A DNA stretch of 64,000 nt from Metaphire vulgaris (lineage: Eukaryota; Annelida; Clitellata; Crassiclitellata; Megascolecidae), in assembly GCA_018105865.1 (NCBI GenBank), contig CM030832.1:23186282-23250281 (forward strand). The letters are read 5' to 3'. The first letter of the stretch is position 1, and every line of letters begins with the position of its first letter. The notes beneath the pieces were generated by a model. The model ran no database searches, was not told the origin of the DNA, and worked only from the letters and a program-made list of their open reading frames with translations. Shown here piece after piece: positions 44,079 through 55,879 of the stretch. The position numbers were made by a program, and so were the translations under genes.

Positions 44079-46106
44079 CTATATTAAATCAGCAAATGCA
44101 GGCCCATTAAATTTATGATGTGTAGGCCTATATAAAATGCGAGGAATCAGTTGACCCCTTAAGGGTTTTTTATAGACCCTGCTTTGACGCAAGGCCGCAA
44201 ATAGTATCACTGCGCTGTAAGGAGCATTATCAATCAGTTGAGACATAGGTCGACAAAATTGACCGATTTCATTCGAATATGAATCATAGAAGCAAACAGT
44301 GAACTGAGGCACTGCAGATAACTTTTCTCCGCATTGGATATAGAGGTATTTCAGAAATTCCCTGGCGTCCAATTTTAAACACACTTCGTGATCAGTTGAA
44401 GAATTCGACGATTCGGAGGAAGAGATATTTCTGTGCAAAGTAGCGAATCCTAAAATAACTTGTAAATGTCCATCGTATATCTGTGATAAGCTGTTACAAA
44501 TCAAAACAGGTATGTATGGGTCTATTTCTTCTGGATCTCCATCTTTAATAATTATAGGTTTCGCCTTGTTACTGATATCGAAGCATCTGTTGATTTCAGT
44601 CAAAGATTCTTTGTAAGATCGCATGGCTGTAAAGTAAAAATTTGCTCGGTAAGCTGACGCAGCGCAAAACAATGGGGATGGAAACGAATCTTTAAGCCTC
44701 TGTTCACAGACATCATCATGAAAAGTGTTTCGGAAATTTCGACGATAGATTGGAATTGCATATCTACTTTGTTTGCGAAGCAAATTTACTTTCATTTGTT
44801 CCTGTCTTGACAGCTCAGGATCTGAATATTTGAATGATTCAAAGTCTTCGTTTCTGATCTCAGCCCAATCAAATTTCTCAAGACACTCAACGTAGTCTTT
44901 GCTTTCCTTTCGTAAATTAATACTATCCAGGGACATCAAACGAAGATGTGCTTCAACTGCTGAGTGAAGATGTCTCATCCCCGGTAAAAACCATTTACTT
45001 TCAAGCAGATATTGAGAAAATCGTCCAAATAAATCTTCAATCATTGGAAATGATGTCCACATTAATTGAAGACAGTGATAGTCGAAAGACACCAAAGATT
45101 TAAATTCGGCTTTAGTGTTACGCATAATTGTATTACAAATACGGCTTATATACATGTATCCATCAACCAAGACTCTATAGAGTATTTGTGATTCTTCAAA
45201 ACTTCCTTCGCCTACCAGATGAGCCATTATGTTGCATTGTGGGATGAAATAACTAGGGCAACATTTATCTTGTAGGCATTTCAGAAAACGAAGAAGCAGT
45301 GTTTCTACACAGGTGATCATGTTTTCTTCTCGCCAAAATTCTGGAGGGAATTCTTCACAAGCCCACAACATGAGCGTCTTGAAAAAGTACGTTTGTAATC
45401 CTTTAGTTCCTTTAACTCGAAAATGCCTAGAAAAATGTATCTTGATAACTCGGATAATATGATATACCATCTTTTGAGCGTTCGTCCAACTGTGAATCAA
45501 TATAAGTTCCGCTTTTGAGAATGAGAATCTCCATTCTGTGTCGTCACAAGAGCTCCATGTACGAAGTTTTGAAACAAAATGACAACCGCCTCTTGTTATC
45601 CTGGCGATCAATTTCTCATTCGGCCATCCGTGAAATCTTTTGCGCAATCTCCATTCATCTGCTTCAACAGGCCAATAGGGACAGTAAATGGCATGGACTA
45701 GATCTAAGTTGTCATTACCGCGACCGTTTTTGTAATGCTCCCGAGATGTATAACTAGAAACGCGTTCCCATTGTATTGACGGGCCATAATTTTCTCTGAT
45801 GGACAATATGCGTGGTCGGCGGTAGTATGATGGCTTATCCTTTGTTCTGTCTCCATCGACCTCCAGTCTAGCGTATCCTGGTGGTGTATCCGTACTGTCT
45901 ATTCTGAGGATCGTGCATCTGGTATTTTTCGGCGGATTTCTGTTCCGAGGAATTGCACAAATGTCATAGCAATGGATTAGGATATCATAATCGGAAAATG
46001 CATATGAGAGACATTTCATGGGAAGTTCTTCAGAACTTCCGCAAGCCAGAGAGTAAACAGGATGCAATATTGTTAAACTCCTCAAACGAAACTTCAAACA
46101 ATCCAT
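44079..46106 (-). CDS. Mab-21/cGAS-like nucleotidyltransferase (copy A)
   Basis: A 675-residue uninterrupted frame. Near the N-terminus CGSSEE (G23-S24) and SDYDIL (D39, D41) form the GS...D-x-D motif of the cGAS/Mab-21 nucleotidyltransferase fold, with PPGYARLEVDG (77-85) the likely third strand. The C-lobe signature follows: GGCHFVSK (173-180), EWRFSFSKAE (191-200), LQTYFFKTLMLWACEEFPPE (237-256) and SYFIPQCNIM (285-294). A C-terminal extension (about 480-675, AASAYRANFYFTAM) is longer than in cGAS and resembles the helical tails of invertebrate Mab-21-like proteins. The family includes sensors that make cyclic nucleotides; the product here is unknown. Only 22 residues precede the GS motif, shorter than usual, so an upstream exon is likely (see 46673-46787). 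Confidence 0.88.
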   Translation of the reverse strand: MDCLKFRLRSLTILHPVYSLACGSSEELPMKCLSYAFSDYDILIHCYDICAIPRNRNPPKNTRCTILRIDSTDTPPGYARLEVDGDRTKDKPSYYRRPRILSIRENYGPSIQWERVSSYTSREHYKNGRGNDNLDLVHAIYCPYWPVEADEWRLRKRFHGWPNEKLIARITRGGCHFVSKLRTWSSCDDTEWRFSFSKAELILIHSWTNAQKMVYHIIRVIKIHFSRHFRVKGTKGLQTYFFKTLMLWACEEFPPEFWREENMITCVETLLLRFLKCLQDKCCPSYFIPQCNIMAHLVGEGSFEESQILYRVLVDGYMYISRICNTIMRNTKAEFKSLVSFDYHCLQLMWTSFPMIEDLFGRFSQYLLESKWFLPGMRHLHSAVEAHLRLMSLDSINLRKESKDYVECLEKFDWAEIRNEDFESFKYSDPELSRQEQMKVNLLRKQSRYAIPIYRRNFRNTFHDDVCEQRLKDSFPSPLFCAASAYRANFYFTAMRSYKESLTEINRCFDISNKAKPIIIKDGDPEEIDPYIPVLICNSLSQIYDGHLQVILGFATLHRNISSSESSNSSTDHEVCLKLDAREFLKYLYIQCGEKLSAVPQFTVCFYDSYSNEIGQFCRPMSQLIDNAPYSAVILFAALRQSRVYKKPLRGQLIPRILYRPTHHKFNGPAFADLI

Positions 46107-46672
46107 TATTCTGGTGAATTGAAGTTCTAATTCGAAAAAATATCATTGATATCGTATTTATTTATGTCAGAACCTAAAAAAGATAATATGCTCAGCCAAT
46201 GGCTAAATGAAATTCACCTTGACTTGATACACGTAGAACTCAATGCATTGCTTTTTCAGTGAAAACGCACGGAAGCGGCGTTCCCACGCCTATTTTGTTT
46301 GTAATGATATGCAATACTGCGCTTTTGATCCAAATGTTTTTGCAAGAAACGTGGCGAGTCAATTGCGAAAAGATTACTTTCTTACGAGGTTCTTCAACTG
46401 GCTCAATTGGTAGATAACAAGAGAGATGGAAATCAAGAACATGCTTAGCAGTTAGTAACCTAACGAGAGAGAAATTATTCGTGGATTTTATGAATATTGT
46501 ATGAAAATAACATATTTGGATAAAACGATTCCTCTAATGCATGCTTTTAATGCAATTTCAAAATTTTTCTAGTGAGTGTCAAAGAGGAGTTTCACAAGTG
46601 TGTCTTAACCCAAAGAGAGCTTGGCTTACGACAAAAGCAGTCTCAGCAATTTATTCATCAGATCTGGTCCAC

Positions 46673-46787
46673 CTCCGACATGTTTTGATTTTACAAAGTA
46701 CCTTGACTCTTAGCGGCATCGAGATAGACATTCGTCTCTATACTCACAGAGTAAGAAAAGAATTCGAGACAATTTGTCCGATGAAAA
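46673..46787 (-). pseudogene. Candidate upstream exon of copy A, with a stop
   Basis: On the minus strand, after an acceptor TTTTCTCCAG, the frame reads FSSDKLSRILFLLCEYRDEC then LSRCR, TAA, ES-x-YF. It ends GTCGGAG|GT. The matching stretch in unit B has CAA in place of TAA and a better donor (GTGAGC against GTGGAC here). If the exon is real, copy A has lost its normal N-terminus or starts at the internal ATG at 46106. Confidence 0.35.
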
Positions 46788-48560
46788 CTGGAGAAAACTC
46801 GGAAAGTTGATATAAAGCCTAATACCAATATTCTCAATAACTTTTATTCTGGACAGCTTTAACGATGAATTGATTCATTGCGTCTCTTTCAGTTTCTTGT
46901 AAAAGACATTTATTTCTTTTAAATTTAATTATCTGTAAATTATAGTGTTCAGTGGGCAAATCTAATTATAAATCAGCATTCGTCTAGTAATGCATCGGGT
47001 TAGATTCTTTATATGATGCTATTCTAAAATCGAAGGCTCTCTTTATGCTTCGTTGAATCTGAAATAATATGTAAGGTGATTGCCTCCAAAATATCAGCTG
47101 CAAAGCTAGAATACAAAACGACACCTTAAAGATATAAGTGCAACACTAAAATTTTGTTTGAAAATAAGACAAATTTCAGCACCAAATACCTCGAATGAAT
47201 AAGAAAGCAGGAAGTAAGTATTCAGTAGAACTAATTGACTCTGATCTTTATCGAAATGGCACAATTTTAATCTAATATTGTCCTGAGATTTCAAATATGA
47301 AATTGTCGGAGTGTCATTCGATACAGGAACTAATCGAAAATTTTCATTAATAGGTCCGAAAGAGCGTTATACTTGTTAAACGACATAGATATGCCAATCT
47401 ATCTTTGACCATGAAGCAGATTACCACTGAAAATATGTAAACGCTAACAATTTCACATCTAATTGACGAAATTCAAAATTGTAAACGTCACTCCAGTGTC
47501 TAAACTTGAATAGAAAATCCGAACAAACAAACTGAACTGGGTAAACGAAAACCAGTTTCATTCGCCACAGTCAATAATAGCTTAAGTGCCTTGTTTTAAC
47601 ATGCATTCTGCTGCTCATAGGGGCGGATTTATGGCATTCAACATTCAATCGAGGTGACTCATCGAAAGGTCGAACAGAAAAAAGCATGGGCGTAGCAGCG
47701 AGGGGATCCAAGTAGCCTACGCTTATTCTGAATGGGATCAGTCAATCAGTCAACGTAAAACCGCTGAGAATTTTTGAGGTTGCGGTCAACACCCCCGATA
47801 GTTACAGCTTTTTGAAAATCTGTATAAAATTATAGACCTAAATAGAGATTTTAAAATATCCAGCAGAACTCACTGTCTATTGACTCTAGTTCTAGTCTTA
47901 CTCAAAATGTCTTCGACTGGGCAGAACCTCAGAACCCACCACGTAGCTATCCAAACTCTCTGGACCAAATGAATGCAATGTGCGTGTCTGTCTTGATGTC
48001 CATTGATTGATTGTCCACAAGAGGGGCAGTGGTCATGAGGTGCGCTCTCAGCAGGCCAACACTGGCTAGAGAGGAGGATTCTTTCAGAAACATTCAGAAC
48101 ATTTTATCCAAAGATGAATAGCTGTCACACAGTGTGAAAATTATTTATGAGTTTCAAGATTCGAAACCATTATTTCCCTATGTTGGTGCGAATAGGGTTC
48201 TGTCTCAGAACCCTCTAGAAACAATTACTTGCATTGCTGACATTTTTCCAGTTAGATGATTGCTAATATTTTGTGAAATAGTCTGAGAAATATGCGCCAC
48301 ATCTACAAAGTTGAATCTAATATAGCCCTGAAATTTTGGGGTCCAGAATCCGTTCAGGGAGCTCATCACCCTCCCTTAAGCACCCTAGTCGGAACTGAAA
48401 ATGTAAATCTGTAGAAACATTGATGCCCCTATATTCGGGGTCCTGGTTACGCCACTGGGCACGAAATTAGGATACGTGTCATCGTTCACCTTTGATCGCT
48501 TTTAGTATTGGCAAACAATAGTTAAAGTATCGCAATCCAAGTATGATCATCATGGCTACA
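46788..48560. other. Flank of unit A, no gene seen
   Basis: The sequence is duplicated in unit B (about 59662-61463). A 62-residue minus-strand frame (47106-47294) is open in both copies, but most of the few differences change amino acids, so it does not look conserved as protein. Confidence 0.5.
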
Positions 48561-48915
48561 TAGTTCAAAATATTATTTGAAAGTGAAGAGTGAAATCATG
48601 CACTTTAAACGGAGAGAACACGCTATTAATCCTCATTGACTCACATTACGATTGGACAATAACAATAAACTTTCTTAGAATTGACGGCTGAAAAACTGCC
48701 ACCTGTTTCTGCTATTGTCAGTTTAAAATACAATGTATAGGTCTAATAATTAACTGTTCAAAACGTTATTCTAAACTAATTCATTGACCATAAGCCTAAT
48801 ATTAGGATCCAGCGGCTCTTGAAGATCTACTTAAAGATCTTGAAGATCTACTTTCATACGTATGCCCTGACTTCAAAATAGGAAGCTGACGGCTCAAAAA
48901 TACAGTCAATTGATC

Positions 48916-48991
<76 letters not shown>

Positions 48992-49100
48992 TGATTTTAA
49001 GTGGTTTAAGAGGCTAAGTAAGCCTGTGTGAAAACCACTGATGTAATACTTATCTATCAATAGTGAAAATCATTTATTGCTTATCTAAGATACTACCTCT
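48561..49100. repeat. Spacer with (TAA)n
   Basis: AT-rich spacer. (TAA)n at 48918-48991 is about 24 units long. AAGATCTACTT is repeated near 48822-48853. Confidence 0.7.
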
Positions 49101-49935
49101 ACTAACCGTTGCCAGCCATGAATTGCATTAAACGGGCGAGTGAACCATTAGTTTCAGAAATAAATGCAATTCCAGTCACGCACTTATGTTTACTTTGTCA
49201 TCAGACCGATGAAATTAAAGTGTGTGTCAAGAAATGTTTGCCCTTTAGACATTTGGAAAATCGCAAACTTCTTTGGCGCTATTGTGGCGAACAGGGCCTT
49301 ATGTACTGCTTTCCCAGAATGGCTGATGCCCGGCCGCTACAAAGGATTAGATTTCTTAACTAAGACGTGTGGGTGGTCGACTTAGCTTTTGGCTAAGGTT
49401 TTACTACCAGATGGCTGATTTCTTCACTCTATCTCTCTGTTTATATATGAGAACCTTACTTCTGCGGTGAAGCTCTATAAAGCAATTCCAGCAATTCCCG
49501 GGTACTACCTAAGATATTCTTTCATATACTACCTTCTTCACTTCCGGGTACTACCTCCACTTTATCTATCTCAGGTACTCCCTCGCTCTCTTCATATTTC
49601 AGGTATAACTTCTATATCTTGGCCGACTCGGGTACTACTACTGCCTCACGGTGAGCAATTCTTCAGGTACTACCCATGGATCTACCGGACCTTCTACCGG
49701 GCTCCTTCCCTCTGCTACCGCGTTGCGATTTCTCTTTTTGGGGCATACCCGCACCTTGGGAATCGCTTCCGCGGTCGATTGACATTTCCATAGCGGAAAT
49801 GTAGTACCTGTTTCAGTTAAGGACGGTACCTTCACTTATTTGGAACTCCGAGTTTTACCTCAGTCTACCGGCCCTTTAATACTATTTAATACAAGATTTG
49901 GTATCCAGGGTGGATAAAATAGGGGAAAATACAAT
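49101..49935. other. No gene; spaced GGTACTACC motifs
   Basis: The word GGGTACTACC or a close variant recurs at 20-50 bp intervals between about 49499 and 49675. No protein family is recognised. Confidence 0.45.
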
Positions 49936-50640
49936 ATGATGATTAATATTGATAAAACCAAGGTAATGGCAACAAAAGACAGAAGGTGCAGCATCAAAAT
50001 TCAGAGTACAGTATTGGAACAGGTCAACACCTTCTCGTATTTAGGGTCCATCATATCAGACGACACTTCAAGCAAAGCCGACATAAGAAGCAGATTGAAT
50101 AAAGGACGTGGGGCGGGAACATCATTAAACAAAATATGGAAAAGTCACAACATCCCTGTGAGCGCAAAAGTCCGGTTACTGAGATCAATGGTGTGGCCGG
50201 TCGCCACATATGGCTGTGAAAGCTGGACAATAATGAAGGAAGATGAACGGCGCATACAGGCATTCGAAATGAAAGGTTTAAGACAAATAATGACAGTTTC
50301 CTGGAAAGCAAAGAAGACGAATGAGTGGGTAATGGATAAAGCAGGAGCTCAAAGAATCCTACTGGAAACAGTAAAGAAAAGAATACTGAAATACTGGGGA
50401 CATATTATGCGAACAAAGCAGGAATGTCTGGAGAAGGATACAATGCAGGGCACAATGCCTGGATCACGAAAAAGAGGCAGGCCAAGAAAAAAGTGGGAAG
50501 ACAACATCAAAGAATGGACAGGACTCACTATCGAGCAGGCGATAAGAAGAGCAGAAGATCGTAGCATCTGGAAGATGACAGTTCATAATGCAACCAATCT
50601 TCGGAGCGAAGACGGTTGAAGACAAGACAAGACCGGCCCT
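49936..50640 (+). mobile_element. RTE-like LINE, C-terminal part of ORF2
   Basis: A 227-residue open frame: NTFSYLGSIISDD, then VRLLRSMVWPVATYGCESWT, GLRQIMTVSWKAKKTNE and GSRKRGRPRKKWEDNIKEW. This is the thumb and C-terminal region of RTE/craniofacial-2-like reverse transcriptases. The catalytic core is missing upstream. The 3' end follows (CTTCGGAGCGAAGACGG). Being open it is among the younger elements here. Confidence 0.9.
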
Positions 50641-50822
50641 TTGCTCGTCGATGGGTCCTCTATTTATAGGGTTCCCACGCTACCTTAAAGGACATGTAAT
50701 AAACTTCAACTATCGGTCTTTAACACAATGACGCCTAGCGCCACCTACTGAATATTTTTCGCTCAACCTTTCTAGACTTTTTACATACTTCTCGGTCGTT
50801 TAATATTGCTAAGGGACCTCAC

Positions 50823-50877
<55 letters not shown>

Positions 50878-51000
50878 CATCATCATTATTATCATTATTA
50901 TTATTATTATTACTACTAATTTATTAATTTTTAAATCTATGTACCTTACCATCAGCGCCACCTAACGACTACTGAAGAAACTACTTATTCAGGACTTCTA
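50641..51000. repeat. Spacer with (ATT)n
   Basis: (ATT)n at about 50822-50917, with ATC interruptions. The flanking sequence is unassigned. Confidence 0.8.
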
Positions 51001-51783
51001 TAGGCTACTTTTAACAGTTAATAGGTAGTGAGTTCCATATGCGAGGTCCAAACAATTTTATAGTGAAAAATCTTGTGTTTGTGTGTGCATATGGAATAGC
51101 ATAGTTTTTACTCTTTCTAGTGTGGTAATCATGTATGTCAGTATTATTAATAAAATATTCCAACTTATAAAATATTTGAGGCAATAGTTTATTTGTGTAT
51201 TTATACATAAATATTGATGTTTGCTGTTTATGTATGTTTGCAATATTCAGAATGCTAAGTGACTTATATAGATCAGAAGTATTGGTAGGCCTATAATTAG
51301 TTGAGTTTGAATTTAATCTAATTGCTTTGTTTTGTATCTTTTGAAGTTTGTCCGTTACACATTTATAATTGTAGCTCCATACAATGTTACAGTATGTTAA
51401 ATATGGATGAATTATAGTGAAGTAGAGGTTAAATAATGTTGTTTTATTAACATAATTTATGATATGTCTAATTTTATTTAGATTTTTTGATATCGTATTT
51501 GCAATTACTTTAGTAAGTTTAGTACATTATTTCCAGTTTAAATGTTTATCAATAGTGATACCAAGAAATTTGGTATATTCTTTTTGCATAATTTCAATTC
51601 CGTTTGCTAGAATTTTATTTATAATATTAGGTAGCATTTTACGCTTATGGTAGAAGATAAAGTAGTTGGATTTCACAGTATTCCGTATTAATTTGTTAAT
51701 TTGAAACCAGAGTGATATTTTGGTTAATTCTTCGTTTATTTGTTTAATTAGCTCATTGATATTGGTGTGGTTGGCAACAAAAT
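51001..51783 (-). mobile_element. AT-rich LINE fragment, minus strand
   Basis: On the minus strand, from right to left: KISLWFQINKLIRNTVKSNY, KFLGITIDKHLNWK, then HPYLTYCNIVWSYN-type sequence and finally ARTNTRFFTIKLFGPRIWNS-type C-terminus (51011-51100). The order and wording match the AT-rich LINE at 19.2-21.3 kb. Several frame breaks are present, and the copy ends at the boundary of duplication unit B. Confidence 0.8.
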
Positions 51784-52268
51784 TAGAAAGCAAGCATATG
51801 AGGCTCCAAATTCTATATATTGATGTTGAACACATTTTTTATATTTTCATGTCAGTGGAGGTAGAGCCAAATTAACAAAAAACAGATATGCAATTCAAAT
51901 ACGATAATGTTAATATCTAGGGTAGTGTCCATGGTTCAGGAATTTACAGATCGACATCTAAGCATATAGTTCCGAATAGTTGGCCTAAGTTGGACAGTGA
52001 GCTTGTACAGCGGGGTCTGAGCCACTTCAAAAATAAAGAGTTATATTGGATTCAAATCATGAGATTTTGAACATGTTTTCAGACTATACAACAGGATATC
52101 GACAATCATATTATTCAGAAACTGATACAATTTTGTTATCGGGTACACGAAAATCTTACGACTAGTTTAGCATCACAAAGTTTGTTGTCTTTGGAGTGAT
52201 GCTTTGATTTGATCATTCTAATATTCAGTGCGTAGCTTGGCAGTTTCTAATAAGATTCCTTTGTGCTA

Positions 52269-54296
52269 CTATATTAAATCAGCAAATACAGGCCCATTAA
52301 ATTTACGGTGTGTAGACCTATATAAAATGCGAGGAATCAGGTGACCACTTAGGGGTTTTTTATAGACTCTACTTTGACGTAAGGCCGCAAATAATATGAC
52401 TGCGCTGTAAGGAGCGTTATAAATCAATTGAGACATAGGTCTACAAAGTTGACCGATTTGATTCGAATATGAATCATAGAAGCAAACAGTGAACTGAGGC
52501 ACTGCAGATAACTTTTCTCCGCATTGGATGTAGAGGTATTTCAGAAATTCCCTGGCGTCCAATTTTAAACACACTTCGTGACAAGTTGAAGAATTCGACG
52601 ATTCGGTGGAAGAGATATTTCTGTGTAAAGTAGCAAATCCTAAAATTACCTGTAAATGTTCATCATATATCTGTGATAAGCTGTTACAAATCAAAACAGG
52701 TATGTGGGAAGTTAATTCTTTCGGATCTTCTTTTTTAATCATAAATTTCGCTTTGTTACTGATATCGAAGCATCTGTTGATTTCAGTCAAAGATTCTTTG
52801 TAAGATTGCATGGCTGTAAAGTAAAAATTTGCTCGGTAAGCTGACGCAGCGTAAAGCAATGGAGACGGAAACGATTCTTTAAGACTCTGTTCACAGACAT
52901 CATCCTCAAATGTGTTTCGAAAATTTCGACGATAGATTGGAACTGCATATCTACTTTGTTTGCGAAGCAAAATTACTTTCATTTGTTCCTGTTTTGACAG
53001 CTCAGGATCTGAATATTTGAATGGTTCAAAGTCTTCGTTTCTGATCTCAGCCCAATCAAATTTCTCAAGACACTCAACGTAGTCCTTGCTTTCCTTTCGT
53101 AAATTAATACTATCCAGGGACATCAAACGAAGATGTGCTTCAACTGCTGCGTGAAGATGTCTCATTCCTGGTAAAAACCATTGAGATTCAAGCAGATACT
53201 GAGAAAATCGTCCAAATGAATCTTCAATTATTGGAAACGATGACCACTTTATATCAAGACAATGATGATCGAAAGACACCAAAGATTTAAATTCGGCCTT
53301 AGTGTTACGCATAATCGTATTACAAGCACCGCTTAGGGCTATATATTCACCAACCAAGAATCTATAGAGTATATCTAATTCTTTTTCAAAACTTCCTTCG
53401 CCTACCAGATGAGCCATTATGTTGCATTGTGGAATGAAATAACTAGGGCAACATTTATCTTTTAGACATTTCATTAAACGATAAAACAGTGTTTCTACAC
53501 AGGTGATCATGTTTTCTTCTCGCCAAAATTCTGGAGGGAATACTTCACAAGCCCAAAACATGAGCGTTTTGAAAAAGTAAGTTTGCAATTCTTTGTTTTC
53601 TTTGTCCCCGAAAACCCTGAAGATATTTGACTTGATAACTCGGATAATATGATATACCATCTTTTGAACGTTCGTCCAACTGTGCATCAATATAAGTTCC
53701 GCTTTTGAGAATGAGAATCTCCATTCTGTGTCGTCACAAGAGCTCCATGTACGAAGTTTCGAAACAAAATGACAACCGCCTCTTGTTATCCTGGCGATCA
53801 ATTTCTCATTCGGCCATCCGTTAAATCTTTTGCGCAATCTCCATTCCTCTGCTTCTACTGGCCAATAGGGACAGTAAATGGCATGGACTAGATCTACGGG
53901 TGCATTACCGCGACCGTTTTTATAATGCTCCCGAGATGTATAACTAGAAACGCGTTCCCATTGTATTGACGGGCCATAATTTTCTCTGATGGACAATATG
54001 CGTGGTCGGCGGTAGTATGCTGGCTTATCCTTTGTTCTACCTCCGTCGACCTCCAGTCTAGCGTATCCTGGTGGTATATCCGTACTGTCTATTCTGAGGA
54101 TCGTGCATCTGGTGTTTTTAGGCGGATTTCTGTTCCAAGGAATTGCACAAATGTCATAGCAGTAGAATAGGAGATCATAATCGGAAAATGAATATGAGAG
54201 ACATTTCATGGGAAGTTCTGAAGAACTTCCGCAAAACAGGGCGCGATCAGGATGCAATATTGTTAAACTCCTCAAACGAAACTTCAAACAATCCAT
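52269..54296 (-). CDS. Mab-21/cGAS-like nucleotidyltransferase (copy B)
   Basis: Also 675 residues from the shared ATG (MDCLKFRLRSLTILHPD) with no break. It keeps CGSSSE, SDYDLL, PPGYARLEVDG, GGCHFVSK, EWRFSFSKAE, LQTYFFKTLMFWACEVFPPE and SYFIPQCNIM, so the catalytic and core positions match copy A. Differences cluster around residues 222-236 and near 300-325, and about one residue is gained or lost near 310 and 545. The frame extends 14 codons further upstream without an ATG, with TTAG|AACTTCAATTC at the same place in both copies, a plausible acceptor joining the exon at 59547-59661. The start at MDCLKF is therefore provisional. Molecular role as for copy A: probable nucleotidyltransferase of the animal sensor family, ligand and product unknown. 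Confidence 0.88.
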   Translation of the reverse strand: MDCLKFRLRSLTILHPDRALFCGSSSELPMKCLSYSFSDYDLLFYCYDICAIPWNRNPPKNTRCTILRIDSTDIPPGYARLEVDGGRTKDKPAYYRRPRILSIRENYGPSIQWERVSSYTSREHYKNGRGNAPVDLVHAIYCPYWPVEAEEWRLRKRFNGWPNEKLIARITRGGCHFVSKLRTWSSCDDTEWRFSFSKAELILMHSWTNVQKMVYHIIRVIKSNIFRVFGDKENKELQTYFFKTLMFWACEVFPPEFWREENMITCVETLFYRLMKCLKDKCCPSYFIPQCNIMAHLVGEGSFEKELDILYRFLVGEYIALSGACNTIMRNTKAEFKSLVSFDHHCLDIKWSSFPIIEDSFGRFSQYLLESQWFLPGMRHLHAAVEAHLRLMSLDSINLRKESKDYVECLEKFDWAEIRNEDFEPFKYSDPELSKQEQMKVILLRKQSRYAVPIYRRNFRNTFEDDVCEQSLKESFPSPLLYAASAYRANFYFTAMQSYKESLTEINRCFDISNKAKFMIKKEDPKELTSHIPVLICNSLSQIYDEHLQVILGFATLHRNISSTESSNSSTCHEVCLKLDAREFLKYLYIQCGEKLSAVPQFTVCFYDSYSNQIGQLCRPMSQLIYNAPYSAVILFAALRQSRVYKKPLSGHLIPRILYRSTHRKFNGPVFADLI

Positions 54297-55027
54297 TGTT
54301 CTGGTGAATTGAAGTTCTAAGTCGCGACAAAAAATCAAAAATCAATTATATCGTATTAATTTATTTTAAAATCTCAAAAAGACAATATGCTCAGCCAATG
54401 TATAAACGAAAATCGCCTTAATTCGACAAAAATAGTCCTCAATCAGTGTTCAATGCAGGAAGTGTTTTTTCAGTAGGAACGCATGGGGACGGCGTTCCCA
54501 CACCTATATTGTTTATATCGACGTGCAATAATAATCCGCTTTTGTCATAAATGATTCTGCAAGGAACTTGGTGAGTCAATTGCGAAAAGATTACCTTCTA
54601 ATGAGGATCTTGAACTGACTCAATGTTCTCGCATACTATATCAGAAACATTGGACAGATAACATTAATGATCAGATGACATTTTGAGAAATGGAAATCAA
54701 CAATATGAGCAGCAGTCAGTAATCTACCGAAAGATAATTTATTCGTGGATCCTACTCTGTTAGAAAAAATGGTTCGGCCAATGGTATTCTAAAGGTATTA
54801 TAGCTGGAAAAGGTATTTCAGCATAACGGAAAACCTTTTTAAGGGTTTGACGTTTCAAACCTTTAAAAAACCATTTATAGGCATTTTAGAAAACCTCTGG
54901 AAGGTTTTCTGGAGTAAATGCAAACCTTTTATGGGTATTCAATGTCGAACCTTTACATAACCATCTCGTTTGGTTTTTGATAAAACCTTTAGGGCCTACT
55001 AAAGACAATCTAATTAAAGCTCTTAGA

Positions 55028-55829
55028 GGCCTATACAGTGGCGGCTACAGGATTTGGCAATTGGGTGGCCGTTGGAGTGGCAGCTTCTAAACATGGGTAC
55101 CCACCATCAGAGACGTCATTTCACTGTTTTCAGGGGGAGGGGCAAGACACTTTCGACTTGGCAAGTTTGCGAAAAAGTTAACGACCTTTTTTTGCTTGTC
55201 GGTCATTTTGTGCGATCAGCTACTTCAGAGATTCAACATCAAGCCCTCATTTAGGCGTTTGATGACCAGGGTTATTTCTAGGATTGTGAATTTGGAGGTG
55301 TCGGGCAAATCTGAAAGTGTCGGAATTTGGTGGTGTCTACCAAAAAAAAGCCCGACAAAATAGGTCATCCAAGGAGTTTACTTACCAGGAAAAAGGTCGA
55401 CAAGCAAAAAAAGATCGTCCAAGGGAGGATGTGTACATTATCAACTTTTTTTCTGGGGGGGTTAGGGTGCTACGTTAATTTTTGTTTGGGGGGTTGACCT
55501 CAAATTGGGCAGGAGGTGTTGGGGGTGATAGGGGGTGTAAAAATATCCCTGTTGATGACCTTTTTTGCTTTTCAGTCTTTTACCTAGGCCCCCATTTAGC
55601 CAGCCAATTTAGGGGCCTACATTTAACAACTAAATAACACGAACATTGGTGAAAGAATTATCCTTAAAATCAGGGGGCCAACGGCCCCCTGCCCCAAATG
55701 ACGCCCCTGCCCACCATTTGTTTATAGGTATTTGTAGTAGTAATAGGGTCCCAAAAGGGGCCATTGGGTCAGGCATTCAATAGGGGTCACGGGTCCGGGT
55801 CCCCATGTGGAGCCGCCACTGGGCCTACA
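55028..55829. mobile_element. hAT element M2 with nested M1
   Basis: The element 55036-55821 has ends CAGTGGCGGCTACAGG and TGGAGCCGCCACTG. The target duplication is GGCCTATA against GGCCTACA (8 bp, one mismatch). It has no transposase and is itself host to an M1 MITE. Confidence 0.9.
55259..55559. mobile_element. hAT MITE M1 (copy 2), nested
   Basis: The element 55267-55551 starts CAGGGTTATTTCTAGGATTG and ends GGGTGTAAAAATATCCCTG, flanked by the exact duplication TTGATGAC (55259-55266 and 55552-55559). It lies inside M2. Confidence 0.92.
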
Positions 55830-55879
55830 ATATACAATGATCACGTTGTGACGCCAAATCACGTCTACGTACAGTAGAC

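Larger units (their letters stand above)
42175..48560. repeat. Segmental duplication unit A
   Basis: The sequence matches 51784-61463 in the same orientation: 5' flank (AAATTCTATATATTGATGT), Mab-21 gene, and about 2.4 kb beyond it (ending near TTTTAGTATTGGYAAACAATAG). It differs by carrying a Helitron at 42535-43962 and lacking the large transposon of unit B. Confidence 0.9.

Noticed and set aside
45515..45757. Plus-strand frame inside the Mab-21 gene
   Set aside because: Antisense shadow of a well-supported gene.
46541..46810. Plus-strand 89-codon frame in unit A
   Set aside because: The copy in unit B is broken by indels and stops; the minus-strand exon candidate explains the region better.
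47106..47294. 62-codon minus-strand frame present in both duplication units
   Set aside because: Most differences between copies change amino acids, so there is no sign of protein conservation; the shared frame follows from the duplication.
49499..49675. GGTACTACC motifs as a CRISPR-like array
   Set aside because: The repeat is only 9-10 bp, spacing is irregular, and this is animal DNA.
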